This document shows, in pieces, positions 11,961-24,600 of a DNA stretch of 64,000 nucleotides (position 1 is the first letter of the stretch; every line of letters starts with the position of its first letter). Where the stretch lies: assembly GCA_026182355.1 (NCBI GenBank), contig JAPFBL010000068.1, forward strand, positions 7,725,001-7,789,000, given 5' to 3'. The position numbers were made by a program, and so were the translations under genes. Origin of the DNA: Hermatobates lingyangjiaoensis (taxonomy: Eukaryota; Arthropoda; Insecta; Hemiptera; Hermatobatidae). Below the pieces are notes generated by a model that made no database searches, had not been told where the DNA came from, and was given only the letters and a program-made list of their open reading frames with translations.

Positions 11961-13923
11961 ATGATTTTATTCTTATTTGTTGCTTTTTTCCCAGCATTTT
12001 CTGATAGGTTGCTACTCGAAGGATTTGACTGCAATCATACAAATAACACTGTCAAATTGATCTCTTTGAACCATGTTTCCGATTGTGACACTCATATGGA
12101 CATCATTAATATGACTGAAGTTACTGTTTTGATAGTTAGAAAACAGTCTTATAAACATATAATGACTCAGTCCTGCAGAATCACTAGAAGTTCTCTAGTG
12201 ACTAGGTGCGGAATGTGGTCACACGGTATTATGGTGCCAGGAAGTTTGACCATCAGTGAGAATATTCCTATATCACCATCTGACTGTACTGAGATGATTA
12301 AATGTGGGAGGTATGAAATAGCAGGAAGAATTATTGAACACATCAGGATAAACAAAACAATAGCATTCAAGATGACCGATGCAGGATCAATATCAAATAA
12401 CGGCGACTGGCAAGGTGTCAGCCTAACAGTCGGAGGACGGAATTATGATAAAGTCGTACGCAATAGTGAATACAAGATCACCTTAACAGAAGAATCTTCT
12501 CTGTTGGACATAAGTTTGGAGAGAGTCATATTCCAAAACAGGTTATACTGTGCTTACCGCTCTGGTGCTTGCAGGTTTAGTAAAGAAGGAGTCGTTGTTT
12601 GGACTGTAGATAGGACTCCAACCATCTGTCCCAAGGGGGACCTTTTACTCGTTTATAGAGGTCCCGCTAATCTAACAATCTCAAATAGAGGCACTACGGT
12701 CCTAACAGTTGAAAGCACTATGAGGTTTGCTCTGTCACTTAACGATGAGACAATATTCTGCAACCAACAGACATATCACTCTGAATCAAGAGGATTCATA
12801 GTGATGATACAAGGATCTAAATCATTGCCTCTGATAGTATCAAGAGGAACTATGCTAGACCTTGATACATTCTAAATACGAATTTAAAGTTCGTATATAT
12901 GGAGAGACATATACAAAATAGGACGATAGATCTGTATACTTTCTTTGTAATGTGTTATTGTGAACTTAATAAACAAGTATTGACTGGATTATTAAGCCTT
13001 GCAAGAACTAACCCTGAAGAATTCGCGTGGGTCTATACTCAAAGAAAAGGGGTATACGGGGGTTACCATGGGGAAAGTGATCCAACTCGTTAGATGTACA
13101 AGTGTAGAAGTAACACTTAGGAAATCTGAAGAATGTTATAATGAGCTTCCTGTAACATATCAAGGCAAAGATATGTTTTTGAAACCCGCAAGTAGGAACT
13201 TAGTTAGATATGCAACCCCTATTATATGAGCCTCAAAGAATCCTGTTCTTTACAAACTTAACGGTCTATGGAGACGTATAGGGGGAGAGCCTATCATAGT
13301 TCCGAAGCCTGAAGAGCTATCTGCACAGCCAGATGAAACCTGGGAATATGGTGATTTAATAAGATTCGACGATGTAGGATATTTAAGCTCTGCTCAGCTG
13401 AAATCTTACCAGGAAGCAGTGCTCCGACCAATGGAGAGAAGCAATATCAGATGTCTGGGCTGACAGAGCTGTCTCAATAATGATACCATCAAATCAGGGA
13501 CTGGATTTTAATAGAAGTCTGGATATAGAGTCGCTTCACGAATCTATAGAGATAAGTATACTGAAAAAGATATACGGGGTCTGGACGATAGTTATACAGC
13601 ATTTATCTGGGATTGTAGGAATCGTGATTATATGGGATCTTTTCTGGTACATTATTAATGGAATAACCAATGCTATCTTCCTATACAGAAAGTATGGATT
13701 CTCTGCTATTCTTATGACATGGTGCTGGTCAACAGCAGCGAAACATGCATTGTACGATAATAAGATATCATCTTATCTTATTAGAAGATATAAAAGTCCT
13801 AAACCTGATACTTTAAATGATGAGTCTACGGAAGAATTTCGAGCTATACCCATACATGATATCCATAATGATAATATTAACGCAGACACGAGAATGTATC
13901 CTATCATAAATCCAAGATACTAA
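11961..13923 (+). pseudogene. Endogenous chuvirus-like glycoprotein gene, broken
   Basis: A relic of a viral surface glycoprotein gene. The first frame (11961-12875, 304 codons) begins with a hydrophobic signal-like segment (residues 1-14), has many paired cysteines and N-glycosylation sequons (for example residues 25, 28 and 50), and ends at a TAA. The frame then passes through pieces at 12899-13060, 13040-13229 and 13230-13440. The last frame (13480-13923, 147 codons) has a long membrane segment at about residues 42-68 followed by a basic cytoplasmic tail. Defects are the stop at 12873, a frame change near 13050, a TGA at 13227 and another frame change near 13435. Ectodomain-membrane-tail order and cysteine-rich style point to the class III type glycoprotein of Chuviridae-like viruses, which are often endogenised in arthropods. 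An envelope-type gene of a BEL/Pao element is the main alternative. It cannot make one full-length product as it stands. Confidence 0.6.
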
Positions 13924-14008
13924 AGATATTTAAGCAACGAATGTTGTAGAAGCTCATTATGATATATTCTTATACAATATAAAAACATGGGGGTACGAAG
14001 TATTGTTT

Positions 14009-14023
14009 AAAAAAAAAAAAAAA
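14009..14023 (+). other. Poly(A) tract ending the viral insertion
   Basis: Fifteen A residues about 85 bp after the last glycoprotein stop codon, immediately before repeat-derived sequence. Its place and strand suggest the viral sequence was copied from a polyadenylated mRNA by a host retroelement. Confidence 0.6.
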
Positions 14024-14030
14024 GAAAGAG

Positions 14031-14109
14031 CATTGAGAGTTTGATTTTGATCCTGGAAAATTGATGGCATTGAGAGTTTAATTTTGATCCTGGAAAATTG
14101 ACCGAATCC
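14031..14109 (+). repeat. Inverted flank of the viral insertion, right (two copies)
   Basis: Two direct copies (14031-14063 partial, 14068-14109 full) of CATTGAGAGTTT.ATTTTG and ATCCTGGAAAATTGA. The full copy is the reverse complement of 11875-11916. After it, TTCTATCCAACGGTTGATAT matches blocks near 17070 and 17190 and is related to the GGTCGATACTTTTATCAATA blocks beside (TA)n tracts, tying this flank to the PLE-related repeats. Confidence 0.7.
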
Positions 14110-14409
14110 CGATTACATTATACACCTATTCTATCCAACGGTTGATATATTATTGAATTTGTTTTATATATATATATCAGTATTGAAATAACAAAGAAAA
14201 TGAAATACCCTTAAAGTTGTTTAATTATTAGAAACATGTTTGTGTTTGATGATCAGTCACATTAAAACGTAAAAATACCATAATAAAAAAAGAGAGTGAA
14301 CCGAAAAAGAAGCAACCCAAATCACCACATAAGAATTCATTTTCCTCCCAATAATTTACCACAAGTTATTCTTTGATTATATTTAATTTATATTAATTCA
14401 AGACAAAAA

Positions 14410-14415
14410 TTTATT
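14410..14415 (-). terminator. Poly(A) signal of the OBP gene
   Basis: TTTATT on the plus strand is AATAAA on the minus strand, 56 bp past the OBP stop codon. It is the first perfect hexamer seen after the stop. Confidence 0.55.
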
Positions 14416-14470
14416 ATTATTATTCTTAAGTACTGTGGGGTATCATTGGCTGCTTGATAATAATAACACT

Positions 14471-14491
14471 TCATGGCGTGTGCCCGCAAAT
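14471..14491 (-). CDS. OBP exon 8: last six codons
   Basis: After a CTGTTTCAG acceptor the frame reads ICGHTP then TGA. It contains the extra Cys219. An alternative frame here is open longer, but phase from exon 7 selects this one. The poly(A) hexamer lies 56 bp downstream. Confidence 0.7.
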   Translation of the reverse strand: MCGHTP

Positions 14492-17207
14492 CTGAAACAG
14501 AATTATTATATTTTACAAAATTAAAAACAATTTTATAATAAATATTACAAAGAAGAATGGATAAACATTAAATTTAATTGATCTGTCGTCAAAGAGTATT
14601 ATTGGTAATAATTAGGCTTTCACAACAAACAAACGAAATAAAAATCCACGTTTGAACCGCCATATTAAATTCTAAACGAAAGCGGTAATCTCTTGACCAG
14701 TAATATCCTCGATAGACTTAAATACTATGAATCAAACTGAGGTCAAACATCTGCAACATGCTTGTAAGTGTTTGACGTTCTCTTGATTCATTATTTTAAG
14801 GCTCTGGTGGAGATCATGACTTGTTGAAAAGTTTTAATATAATTATAAGACATATACTATATATCTTTAGAATTTCATTTTGTCTTTTATATATATATAT
14901 ATATTTCTTTATGTATATAAATTTATATAGATATATAATAATTTCATGGAGAGAAAAAAACAGAAGAAATCTTACTACGATATTTTGTCATCCGTTATCA
15001 TCGACGACTTTCAGACACGAAGTCGCTGTTTAAAAGACAAATATATATCGCAAATGGTTTTATCGCTAAAACATTTGTAGAATGCCATTTGAAATCTGAC
15101 CTTGAGGTAAGACACCTTTTCTAAAAAGATTGCATCTTTAATGCTTTTATTTTGGCAGTTATACATTTTTCCTAGCACAAATAATTTTAGAGTAGGGATC
15201 TTTAAGGAGCATCTGAAATCGATCAGGACAGGCGCCTTAATGTCCAATCCGAGTGAAAAAAAAAGAAAAAAAACGAATGCCACAGTGAGAATAGAACCCA
15301 GATCTTTCAGTCCAGAGGCGAACATGCAAGCCCTGACTGCTCATATAAGACGTTAACAAGAGCATTGGGGAAATGACTCAAACATCAAAAAATTTTGAGA
15401 ACGCCTTTTGTAATGTACTTTGGGATAAGTGAAGAATTGTATGAGATTTTATAGTAGGAGATATCAAACAACAAATTTTAGAAAAAAATTTTTTGAGTCA
15501 CTTAACATCTATGGATATTGTTAACAGGTGTCTATTAAATGATAATACTAAGTGTTTGCTCCTAAGTTAAACGTTTATCCCACTTTGGTACTTGATATCT
15601 CTCCAAACATAGTGTGAGCAGACTGAGTTAAACAAATAATATAACCTCTTAAAAGAACGACCTCGTTTTGAAGAAAATTGAGTTACCATACCTAAATCTA
15701 CATCCTTCTAAAATCTTCTATATCCGACGAACTTCTTATAGTACCTAGTTAGGGTAGCCAACTTCATCTTCCGCTGAAAAACTGATGGCTTCTAGTGCCC
15801 CTATTGTGATCACGGAACGCCCAATTCATGTACTGTACCTCATTCTTATTTAGTACCACGTCACCAAGACTTCAATAGTCAACTTCATCAAAAAGTTTTT
15901 CTTTTCAAAATATATCTCTTCCAATAGTATGTAGCTAAATTGGGAACCAGTCAATTTTAAAAACTATTAGATTTTTTTTATTACTCTACCTTTAAAATAA
16001 ATCGTTCTTTTTTTTTTATTTGATTCCAAAATTTAGTTTTTATATCTTCAATAACTACTGTGAATAAGTTTTTAAGACTGTGCATATAGAAACATATGTA
16101 ATTGATCACGTAGTAAATTAAGCATACAAATCTATAGATTTATTAAAAACATATGAATTTACCTTTTCTATTTCATCACTAACACATTCAAACATATTGT
16201 AGGCAACATCACAAGCATAACCCTCAGCTGAAACAAAAGACAATTTTTTAATTAATGATTGGGAACAAAAGACACTTTCTTTTATATTACATTACTTTTA
16301 TAAAAGATATGACTGAGAACAAACAAGTCTGTAGGAATGCTTATTTCATTTCATTTGTAACTAAGGCACTGATGTCTTATATTTAATGTTACATTATTCA
16401 GTGTATATTTGCAATCAGAACTCTGACTAGACATCCACTGCTCGAGAAGTCCCAAATGATATTAATGCTTTTCTTTCTTTTTTTACGTATTTCTAAAACA
16501 CTATATTTATACGCTTATTAGTGAAATAAGAAAACATCCTTATTTCAGAATACTATGCTGAATAAAAATAAAGTAACAACTTAGGTACTAATTACTATTT
16601 TAATATTTAACTTCCTTCAGTGAAGATAATGTTTTCATTTACCTTCCTTACTATTAGATTTACATCGATAGTTATCCTAGCAGTAGTACTAGTAGTAGGG
16701 AACACTTTATGTTACAGTGGCTGTCCACAAGGGAACACACATAGGCCGAACATTGGGCCATTTGTGATACCACACAATAAAAATTAATTCTACATTGGGA
16801 GTCCTAAATTTTGCCTAACTCAAGTGTATTTAGAGTAAGGACTTCAACGAGTACCTGCCATCGTACAGGCTCGGGACCGACGGCTTAACGTCCTCTCCGA
16901 GGGGCGACGTGCTCAGATTTATTCACCTCCCACGTCAATAAATCGAGGACCAGCTGAGTGATAATTATCCTAATGAATTAAATTATGCACATTCCACTTG
17001 TTATATATATATAAAAAAAAATTTTATCCTGGAAAATTGACCTAACCCCGATTAGAGAACACACCTATTCTATCTAACGGTCGATATATTATTGAATCTG
17101 TTATATATATATTTGGGTTTATATAAGTTTTTTATCCTGGAAAATTGACCAAACCCCGATTAGAGAACACACCTATTCTATCTAACGGTCGATATATTAT
17201 GAATCTG

Positions 17208-17247
<40 letters not shown>

Positions 17248-18666
17248 TTAAATTACACAAAGCACGACACAGAAAAGAGAATACAAAGAAAACTTACAGA
17301 ATTCAATATTTCGAACTGTTGTTCGTCATCAGGAGAGTAGACTAGTAGAGAGGACGAAGTGAGAGAGATCTCCCCACGTCGAAGAACGGAGCGCGAATGA
17401 AGAAATAAAGAGTCAACCGAAGAGAGCAGCACTAGCGCAAAAAAGGAGCTAGGCACTAAACGTCGGAGAACGGAGAAAGCAAAAACAATAGATAAAATTA
17501 TAAAATTAAAAATTATAAATTAAAAATTATAAAAAAGGAAATAATAAAAAAAAAATAAATAAATAAAATAAAAAATATATATAATAAAAAAAGGAAAAAA
17601 AATATATAATAATAAAATAATAAAAAAAATATATATATATGAATATGAATATGTAAGTTAAAAATAAAAGGAAAAACAAATAAAAGTTAACGCTTCTGAT
17701 TTAAACCGGGATCTGATCGGGCCCCCAATAACCATATGTGGGCCTCCTCAGACGCTCTTAATGTCAAACTACGGTCATCAGTGGTCACTAGCTTAATGAT
17801 TTGAACAGAAAAGCAGTCATTAAAAGAAAGGTTATGGCTGTTGGCATGGATAGCTACAGGAAGCTGTTTGCGCTGACCGACCGAAGCTCTATGGTTGTTC
17901 AAACGCTCATTGAGCTTGGTAGAAGTCATACCAATGTAGAATGCTCCACATTGTCTACAGTTCAGTCGGTAGACGCAATTCCTGGATGAGCAGGAGGTGT
18001 TAGGTGGGACGCGGAAAGAGTTGGTTGGTGAGGAGGACCAACTCCTCACCAACCAACTGCTTTTCTGTTCAAATCATTAAGCTAGTGACCACTGATGACC
18101 GTAGTTTGACATTAAGAGCGTCTGAGGAGGCCCACATATGGTTATTGGGGGCCCGATCAGATCCCGGTTTAAATCAGAAGCGTTAACTTTTATTTGTTTT
18201 TCCTTTTATTTTTAACTTATATATTCATATTCATATATATATATATTTTTTTTATTATTTTATTATTATATATTTTTTTCCTTTTTTTTATTATATATAT
18301 TTTTTATTTTATTTATTTATTATTTTTTTTTATTATTTCCTTTTTTATAATTTTTAATTTATAATTTTTAATTTTATAATTTTATCTATTGTTTTTGCTT
18401 TCTCCGTTCTCCGACGTTTAGTGCCTAGCTCCTTTTTTACGCTAGTGCTGCTCTCTTCGGTTGACTCTTTATTTCTTCATTCGCGCTCCGTTCTTCGACG
18501 TGGGGAGATCTTTCTCACTTCGTCCTCTCTACTAGTCTACTCTCCTGATGACGAACAACAGTTCGAAATATTGAATTCTGTAAGTTTTCTTTGTATTCTC
18601 TTTTCTGTGTCGTGCTTTGTGTAATTTAAATTTTTATAGTCCTTGTGGACCGTTTCTTATTTTTAG

Positions 18667-18698
<32 letters not shown>

Positions 18699-21600
18699 AT
18701 ATATATATTATAAATATATATTATATTATATAATATATATTATATATTTATATATATATTATAAAATCCTTTTATCCTTATGAAACATGTCACTTGACCA
18801 ACTCCTATTTTGATTAACCGCTGACGGAAGGAAACTGGTTTGTACCAACGAATTTCTCTGTGAGAAGATAATGAATGTCCATACTTATATGCATGAATAT
18901 ATATTCGTGTAAGAGTGCAGCGAATCTTCACGTGAGCATATTTCATTAAAATCTACCGTAGCTTCGGCATTTACGACTTTTAAACTAAGTCTCCTGACAA
19001 TCTTACGACTAAATGTGGAAGCTGTAGTACATTTTAATGAAATATATATATACTTTATATATATATACATATATATCATGATATGTTTGCTATAGTTACT
19101 AAAGTCAAACTATAAAAATGTGAAACGTACTATATTTATTGTATCTCAATGTACATTATATTAGCACGATAGGTCATTTTATTCTATACATTTTTATTTT
19201 ATATATATGGTAAGTGGGAACATATTGAGCGCTAATGTTTGTAATAGTTACTAAGTTCTCTACATAAACAATACTTCTCATAATGATTGCTGCTTACCTC
19301 TTGCAAGGGCTGGATTGAGATTTCTTTCTTGAGTCTCCTTGGCCAGACATCTTTGTACTCCTTGCACTGTTGCCAAATAATAGTTCCTATCCTGAACACC
19401 TTCTGAATAGATTGAAATCATTCCTGATGATGTTGGCAAACCTTTAGTATCCACCTGAAAACAATACACAATTTTTATTATTTCAATCGAATTATTATTT
19501 AGTTTACCTCATTGATTTATTAATCGAAGTATTCTTCAGAATATAAAAAATTATTTTATATATATATATAATAACTTTAGTTTTGTTTCTATTCCACGGT
19601 CGATACTTTTATCAATATTTATATATATATATATTTGTAAAAGTTGGAAGCAGTCCTTCTTGTATACATACATTTAAGAAAGATAATTTTATCCTGATGA
19701 TGGTGAACGAACACCATGGCGATAAAGCAAAGTTAAGAATAAAGCAAATGAAAAAACCTATGGTGGACTCTTTTATGTATTGAAGAGCCTTGAACTTAGG
19801 AAGTATTTTCGAAGGCTCGAGAAATTCAAAAAACAACTAGTGAAGAATAAAGCGGACATATCTTTATAAAATGTATATATATAACCAATTAGATGAAACG
19901 ATTCTTCGAACTGAATAAACTAGAATTTTTAAAAGAACACACAGAAAAGAAATCACTGAACTCACTACTATATTTTGATGTCCTCGTCGTCAGGAATAGA
20001 TGTGAATTGTTCCAATGGCTGTTAACAGCCTTTGGGGCGATTCACATCTATTCCTGACGACGAGGACATCGAAATATAGTAGTGAGTTCAGTGATTTCTT
20101 TTCTGTGTGTTCTTTTGAAAATCTAGTTCATATATATATACAGGGTGATTGAAAAGTAACTCCCTATTTTAAAATAAATACAATTTATTTTAAATCTCAA
20201 TTTTGTGTATATATTACTTAATGTATGGCAATTTAATTTATGTTCTTGTTTTCCTTTCAGATTTATTTAAATCTGAATTTGGAAGAACTTGAAGGGCGAA
20301 TACGAGAAGTTATGATTTCCATCCCACAAGAGTTTCTTGCAAAATCAGTTGATGCGATTCCTGGTCGACTTGAAAAGCTGGTGGCAAATAAACGCGCCCA
20401 AATCGAATTTTAAATAAAAGCCCATGCATTATACTTCCTTCTCATATTCATTAATTGTAGAAATTATATTTTAAAAATAAATTATAGTTTTTTTAAAATA
20501 GGGAGTTACTTTTCAATCACCCTGTATATATATATATACAAAACTAAAGTTTATCGGGTTCAGGTTAAACCTATAGAACTGACGGAGTCCCGATAAACTT
20601 GTTTTGTTTCTATTCCACGGTCGATACTTTTATCAATATATATATATATATATTAGGTAGGTAGCAGACCTTCCTTATTAGGTAGCAGACCTTCCTTAAT
20701 ACATACATCATTAAATTTCTTCCTAACTTCTCTGCGAATGATTTTTCTATATAGCTTCTCAAGATTTCTAATCTGACATTTCCATTCATTCGGTACTAAA
20801 TACAGCAATTCACCAAAAGATTTACTTGCACAATCCATTTAATTGATAAATAAATTACAATTTAAAATAAAATAACTGACGTTTCAGTCATCCTTGACCA
20901 TCCTCAGGGTTTGATACTAGATAAACTAAACAAAAGCTATTCACTACACAATAATAAAATAAGAGTTATATCTTACATATTTATAAGAGTTTAAAATAAA
21001 CAATGCATAAGAAAATGCTGTTCAGTAGATATGACAGATTGAGAGGTTACATTACGTTTTACACTATCAATGCTGTCATTTCATTCTAAAGTCCCTATGG
21101 TATCTTCGCTCTGCAATTCCAACTGCTGTCTCTGATGTGTCTGTCCCGTATGGAGTTTTAACATGTTGTTGAAGCCTGCCGTTTGATTATTCATGTTGGG
21201 TCTTCGTTCCAAGATGTTTAGGGCTTCTAATATAATTAGCCTGTTTCTATCTTTTTCATAGTATAAAACCTCCGAGTTGTTAACTAACATTTCTCGTGTG
21301 AGTTTGGTCTTATGGGCATTATGAGCATGGTCTTTAGGACCACCAGCTGCCAGGTGCATAGTAAGTCGTTTGGACAAAGTTGTAGTCGTCGAACCAATGT
21401 ATGTAGATTTGAGGGATTCGCAGCTTCCTATCATACAGCTATACTGGTACACCACATTGGTCCGCTGGAGTCATGTTTTCATTTGGGGATTGTTTCTTAT
21501 GGTTAAACTGGTGGTATTAAAACCTCTATAATATATATTAATTTTTAACCTGTCCTGGGGCTTCACACAACAGGTGTTATTTTTAATGATAATTTTTAAG

Positions 21601-24600
21601 ATGCGTTCATCGGTTTTGTAAGCTTCATTGTATTTTATTTTATACAAAGTTTGTTTTATTTTATTGTTGTGTAGTGAATAGCTTTTGTTTAATTTATCTA
21701 GTATCAAACCCTGAGGATGGTCAAGGATGACTGAAACGTCAGTTATTTTATTTTAAATTGTAATTTATTTATCAATTAAATGGATTGTGCAAGTAAATCT
21801 TTTGGTGAATTGTTGCATTTAGTACTTTTCACCTCAATTACTTCAGCTTTTTCATTTATATTCTACTGCTCTTCTGAAAACGGCATAGAATTGAGATTTT
21901 AAAGATACGAGAATAATTAAACTTTTATGTACTTGATATTTTTATTCGAAGTTCATCAAGAGGAAAAGATCAAGTGATTGTATGATCAGTTGTTGATTAA
22001 TCATTCTCTCGCTCACTCTTTCCCACTCACTTTTAAATCCAGACGAAGTCGAGGATGGTAGAAAAAAGAGATAAATGTAAAATTTGATATAAACTTAAAC
22101 AAATAAATTAAAGATTTAATTATTATCAAACATTGCTTTATTATAAATAAAGTACAGTGATCATGAAAAAATTTGATTTTCACAGAATTAAATGTTTTAG
22201 GTCCCGAAAGTCATTTTATTAAGTTTTTTCGATGAAATTCTTCGAATAAGTTCACTTCGAAAAAAGTCTGTATATGAGTTAGTGAGTGAGTGTGTATACA
22301 AAAGTTTTCGTACACGCTACAGTCCACAATCTTTGATGGATCAAATTCATATTTTACACAGAAATCGGCCTCATAGTGTAAATGAACGATATTGTTGGGA
22401 GCAATTGTGCATGATGGTAAAGACAATTTTTTGGCCAAAATGTGTTTTTAGTCTACTAATACCAGTCTTGAAATTTTGTCATTATCATGGAATCAACACA
22501 AAAAATAACTCCAAAAGTCCTCAGATTTTTAAAATAGCTGGACATATATGTTTTTTAATGAAATGAGAAAATTTTCACTTACGAATCAATCAGAAAGCTT
22601 GTGAGGTGAAAGCCCATACCGTTTAACGGTTTAAAACTAAATTAGACTTAATGATAGAACATTATGTGTGGAATGAGTAGAGGTAATTTTTCTCAAAATT
22701 CGATTAACTAAAGGTACGTACTATGTACATTTTACTGTGTCTATGGTACATTTTATGTCTTCGGATATGCTTTTTTGACGATAAACTGCTCATTAAGGAA
22801 CAATTCAATGCTGCCCAAAAAATTGAAAATTTTGAAAATAGCAATTAATAAAAAAAATTCGCCAAATTTTAATGACCACAATAAATTTATAGAAACTAAA
22901 CATTCATCTTGGACTAATGGTTAATCTGCTATACTTGCCAGATTTGTTTATATTTATTTCCATTGACTTAGAAATTTTTTAAGTGAATCGACTGAAAGAA
23001 AATTGATGTTTTGAGAATTAATGAAAAAATTCAATGATTCTATGATACGAGATGTAAGAAAAATAAGATTGTTGCGTGAAAAAAATCAACACCAATCAAG
23101 TATAAAAATATTGATGCTTTCCATGGAATGATAAATTTCTTTTACAAAATGCTCGAATCAGTCTATTTGCTGCACTCTTGAACAAAACTTAATATCAGAT
23201 GATGATTTTTTTGTGTTTATGAATCATATTATCTTTGAGTAATATTGAAATGTGAGGAATGGACTCTTTCTTTGAATATTACAAAATGGACACTAATTTT
23301 GATATTATGTTTACTCATAGTAAAGTTAAGTGTAGGTCACTCCATATTTTTTGTTAATTCCGTTGAGATGAAAAAATACTTTCAACATTTCTCGAAGCTC
23401 ATAGTGTAATACATTATCTTCGATTAGAATCTATCATAAAATTTAAATTGAAGAATTAATAGAAATTGTGTCTATAAATTATTATTTTATGTTTTTATTA
23501 TTTTCTTTAATTAAATTGTTCTTTAATTAAATTATCTTATCATTTCTTGTTAAGCTAACAATTTTCCTTCTTTCGATCCTGTTAGGCTGGACAGAGCGGC
23601 TTCTCTGCCTTTTTATTCAAATATCCTTTATTAAAGAAAGCGGGAAACATTATTTCTGCGGACGATGCCTTCTCTTGAAGATGACCTAAACCAAAACTCA
23701 GAATCTCCGGGTTTATTTAATATTTTAATTTCAATATTGTATTCATTCCCGAAATTGACACCATTATTAACCAGTAAAGTATTTAAAACAAATATATTCT
23801 TTTTAACAGATAACTAAAATTCTATTGATCTATTAATTAAACAAATCAATAAATCAATAATTTCTCTTTAATAGTGGACAGAATATTGCAAGTGGCAAGG
23901 AATCTCTTAAGAACATTAATAACATGAAGTACGAAGTATAGAAAAATAATTAGCCAATTAAAATGACTAGCCTTCATGGTTTGATGGTCATTAAAAACAG
24001 ATTATCATCGGTGATGTGTCAGTTCCCTCTTGTGTTCAGGAAGTGAATCTTTCTCAAGCGTTAAACACGAAATCCACTGTTTATTAACATCTTTAAAAGA
24101 ATGAAGATATCTCTTTCACTATATCATATATATTAATTCTAGGTTAATTTAAACCTTATCCTCGTTGAACAAAATAATCTATACTTGGACGCAACAATAA
24201 CCTTCTTATCATGAAAATTATATAAATGTATACCAATATTCATAAATAATAATAATAGTAAGTGACCATTCAGCATCAACCGTACTTGAGAATGCCAAAA
24301 AAAAATCACAGAGGTAGAAAGATAAAAAACTTTACTGCGTTTGGGATTTCAAAGAGCAGTTTGTCACCAAGACAAAATGGAGAGATAAAATAGTATTCAG
24401 GCCAACGAAGAGTGCAAAGATATAGGTTCACTGGCCTGAATGCTCTCTCCTTTCAGCTTCTCTTCTGATCTTCTCATGATAACTAACTCTGCGAAAAAAA
24501 TTCTTTCTTTTGTTTTATGCAGTTTTTAGTTTTATGTATAATATACTGCTTATAAATGAAAAATCCATCTAAAAGTTCAAAAATAAATAGAAGAGGCAAA

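Larger units (their letters stand above)
17245..18632. repeat. PLE palindrome with ~575-bp arms
   Basis: Left arm 17245-17817 and right arm 18056-18632 are near-identical reverse complements around a 238-bp spacer. The spacer belongs to the left (minus-strand) copy only. The right arm is a 5'-truncated inverted copy joined head to head. The junction itself is a 15-bp hairpin (18021-18035 with 18042-18056), which suggests template switching or fold-back priming during reverse transcription. Each outer end has a hammerhead-like core and (TA)n or AT-rich sequence beyond. Confidence 0.85.
20793..21825 (-). mobile_element. Deleted PLE with ~168-bp inverted ends
   Basis: Inverted arms 20793-20960 and 21658-21825, nearly identical, each with a hammerhead-like core (CTGAGGA ... 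GAAACGTC). Between them is a minus-strand PLE 3' coding part. The right arm runs directly into that coding part, so the reverse transcriptase has been lost. The arms also carry a piece of N-terminal coding sequence (CAATCCATTT side). The layout is a partial PLE with an inverted end copy. Confidence 0.7.

Noticed and set aside
12167..12370. Minus-strand open frame inside the viral glycoprotein relic
   Set aside because: Shadow of the plus-strand frame; no independent support.
14821..15033. Open frames rich in Ile-Tyr over (TA)n, also at 17145, 44009, 49617, 51386 and 51771
   Set aside because: Translations of (TA)n or (A/T)-rich low-complexity DNA without conserved residues.
22282..22566. 94-codon plus open frame
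   Set aside because: Lies inside the dispersed repeat; copies C and D do not keep the frame open.
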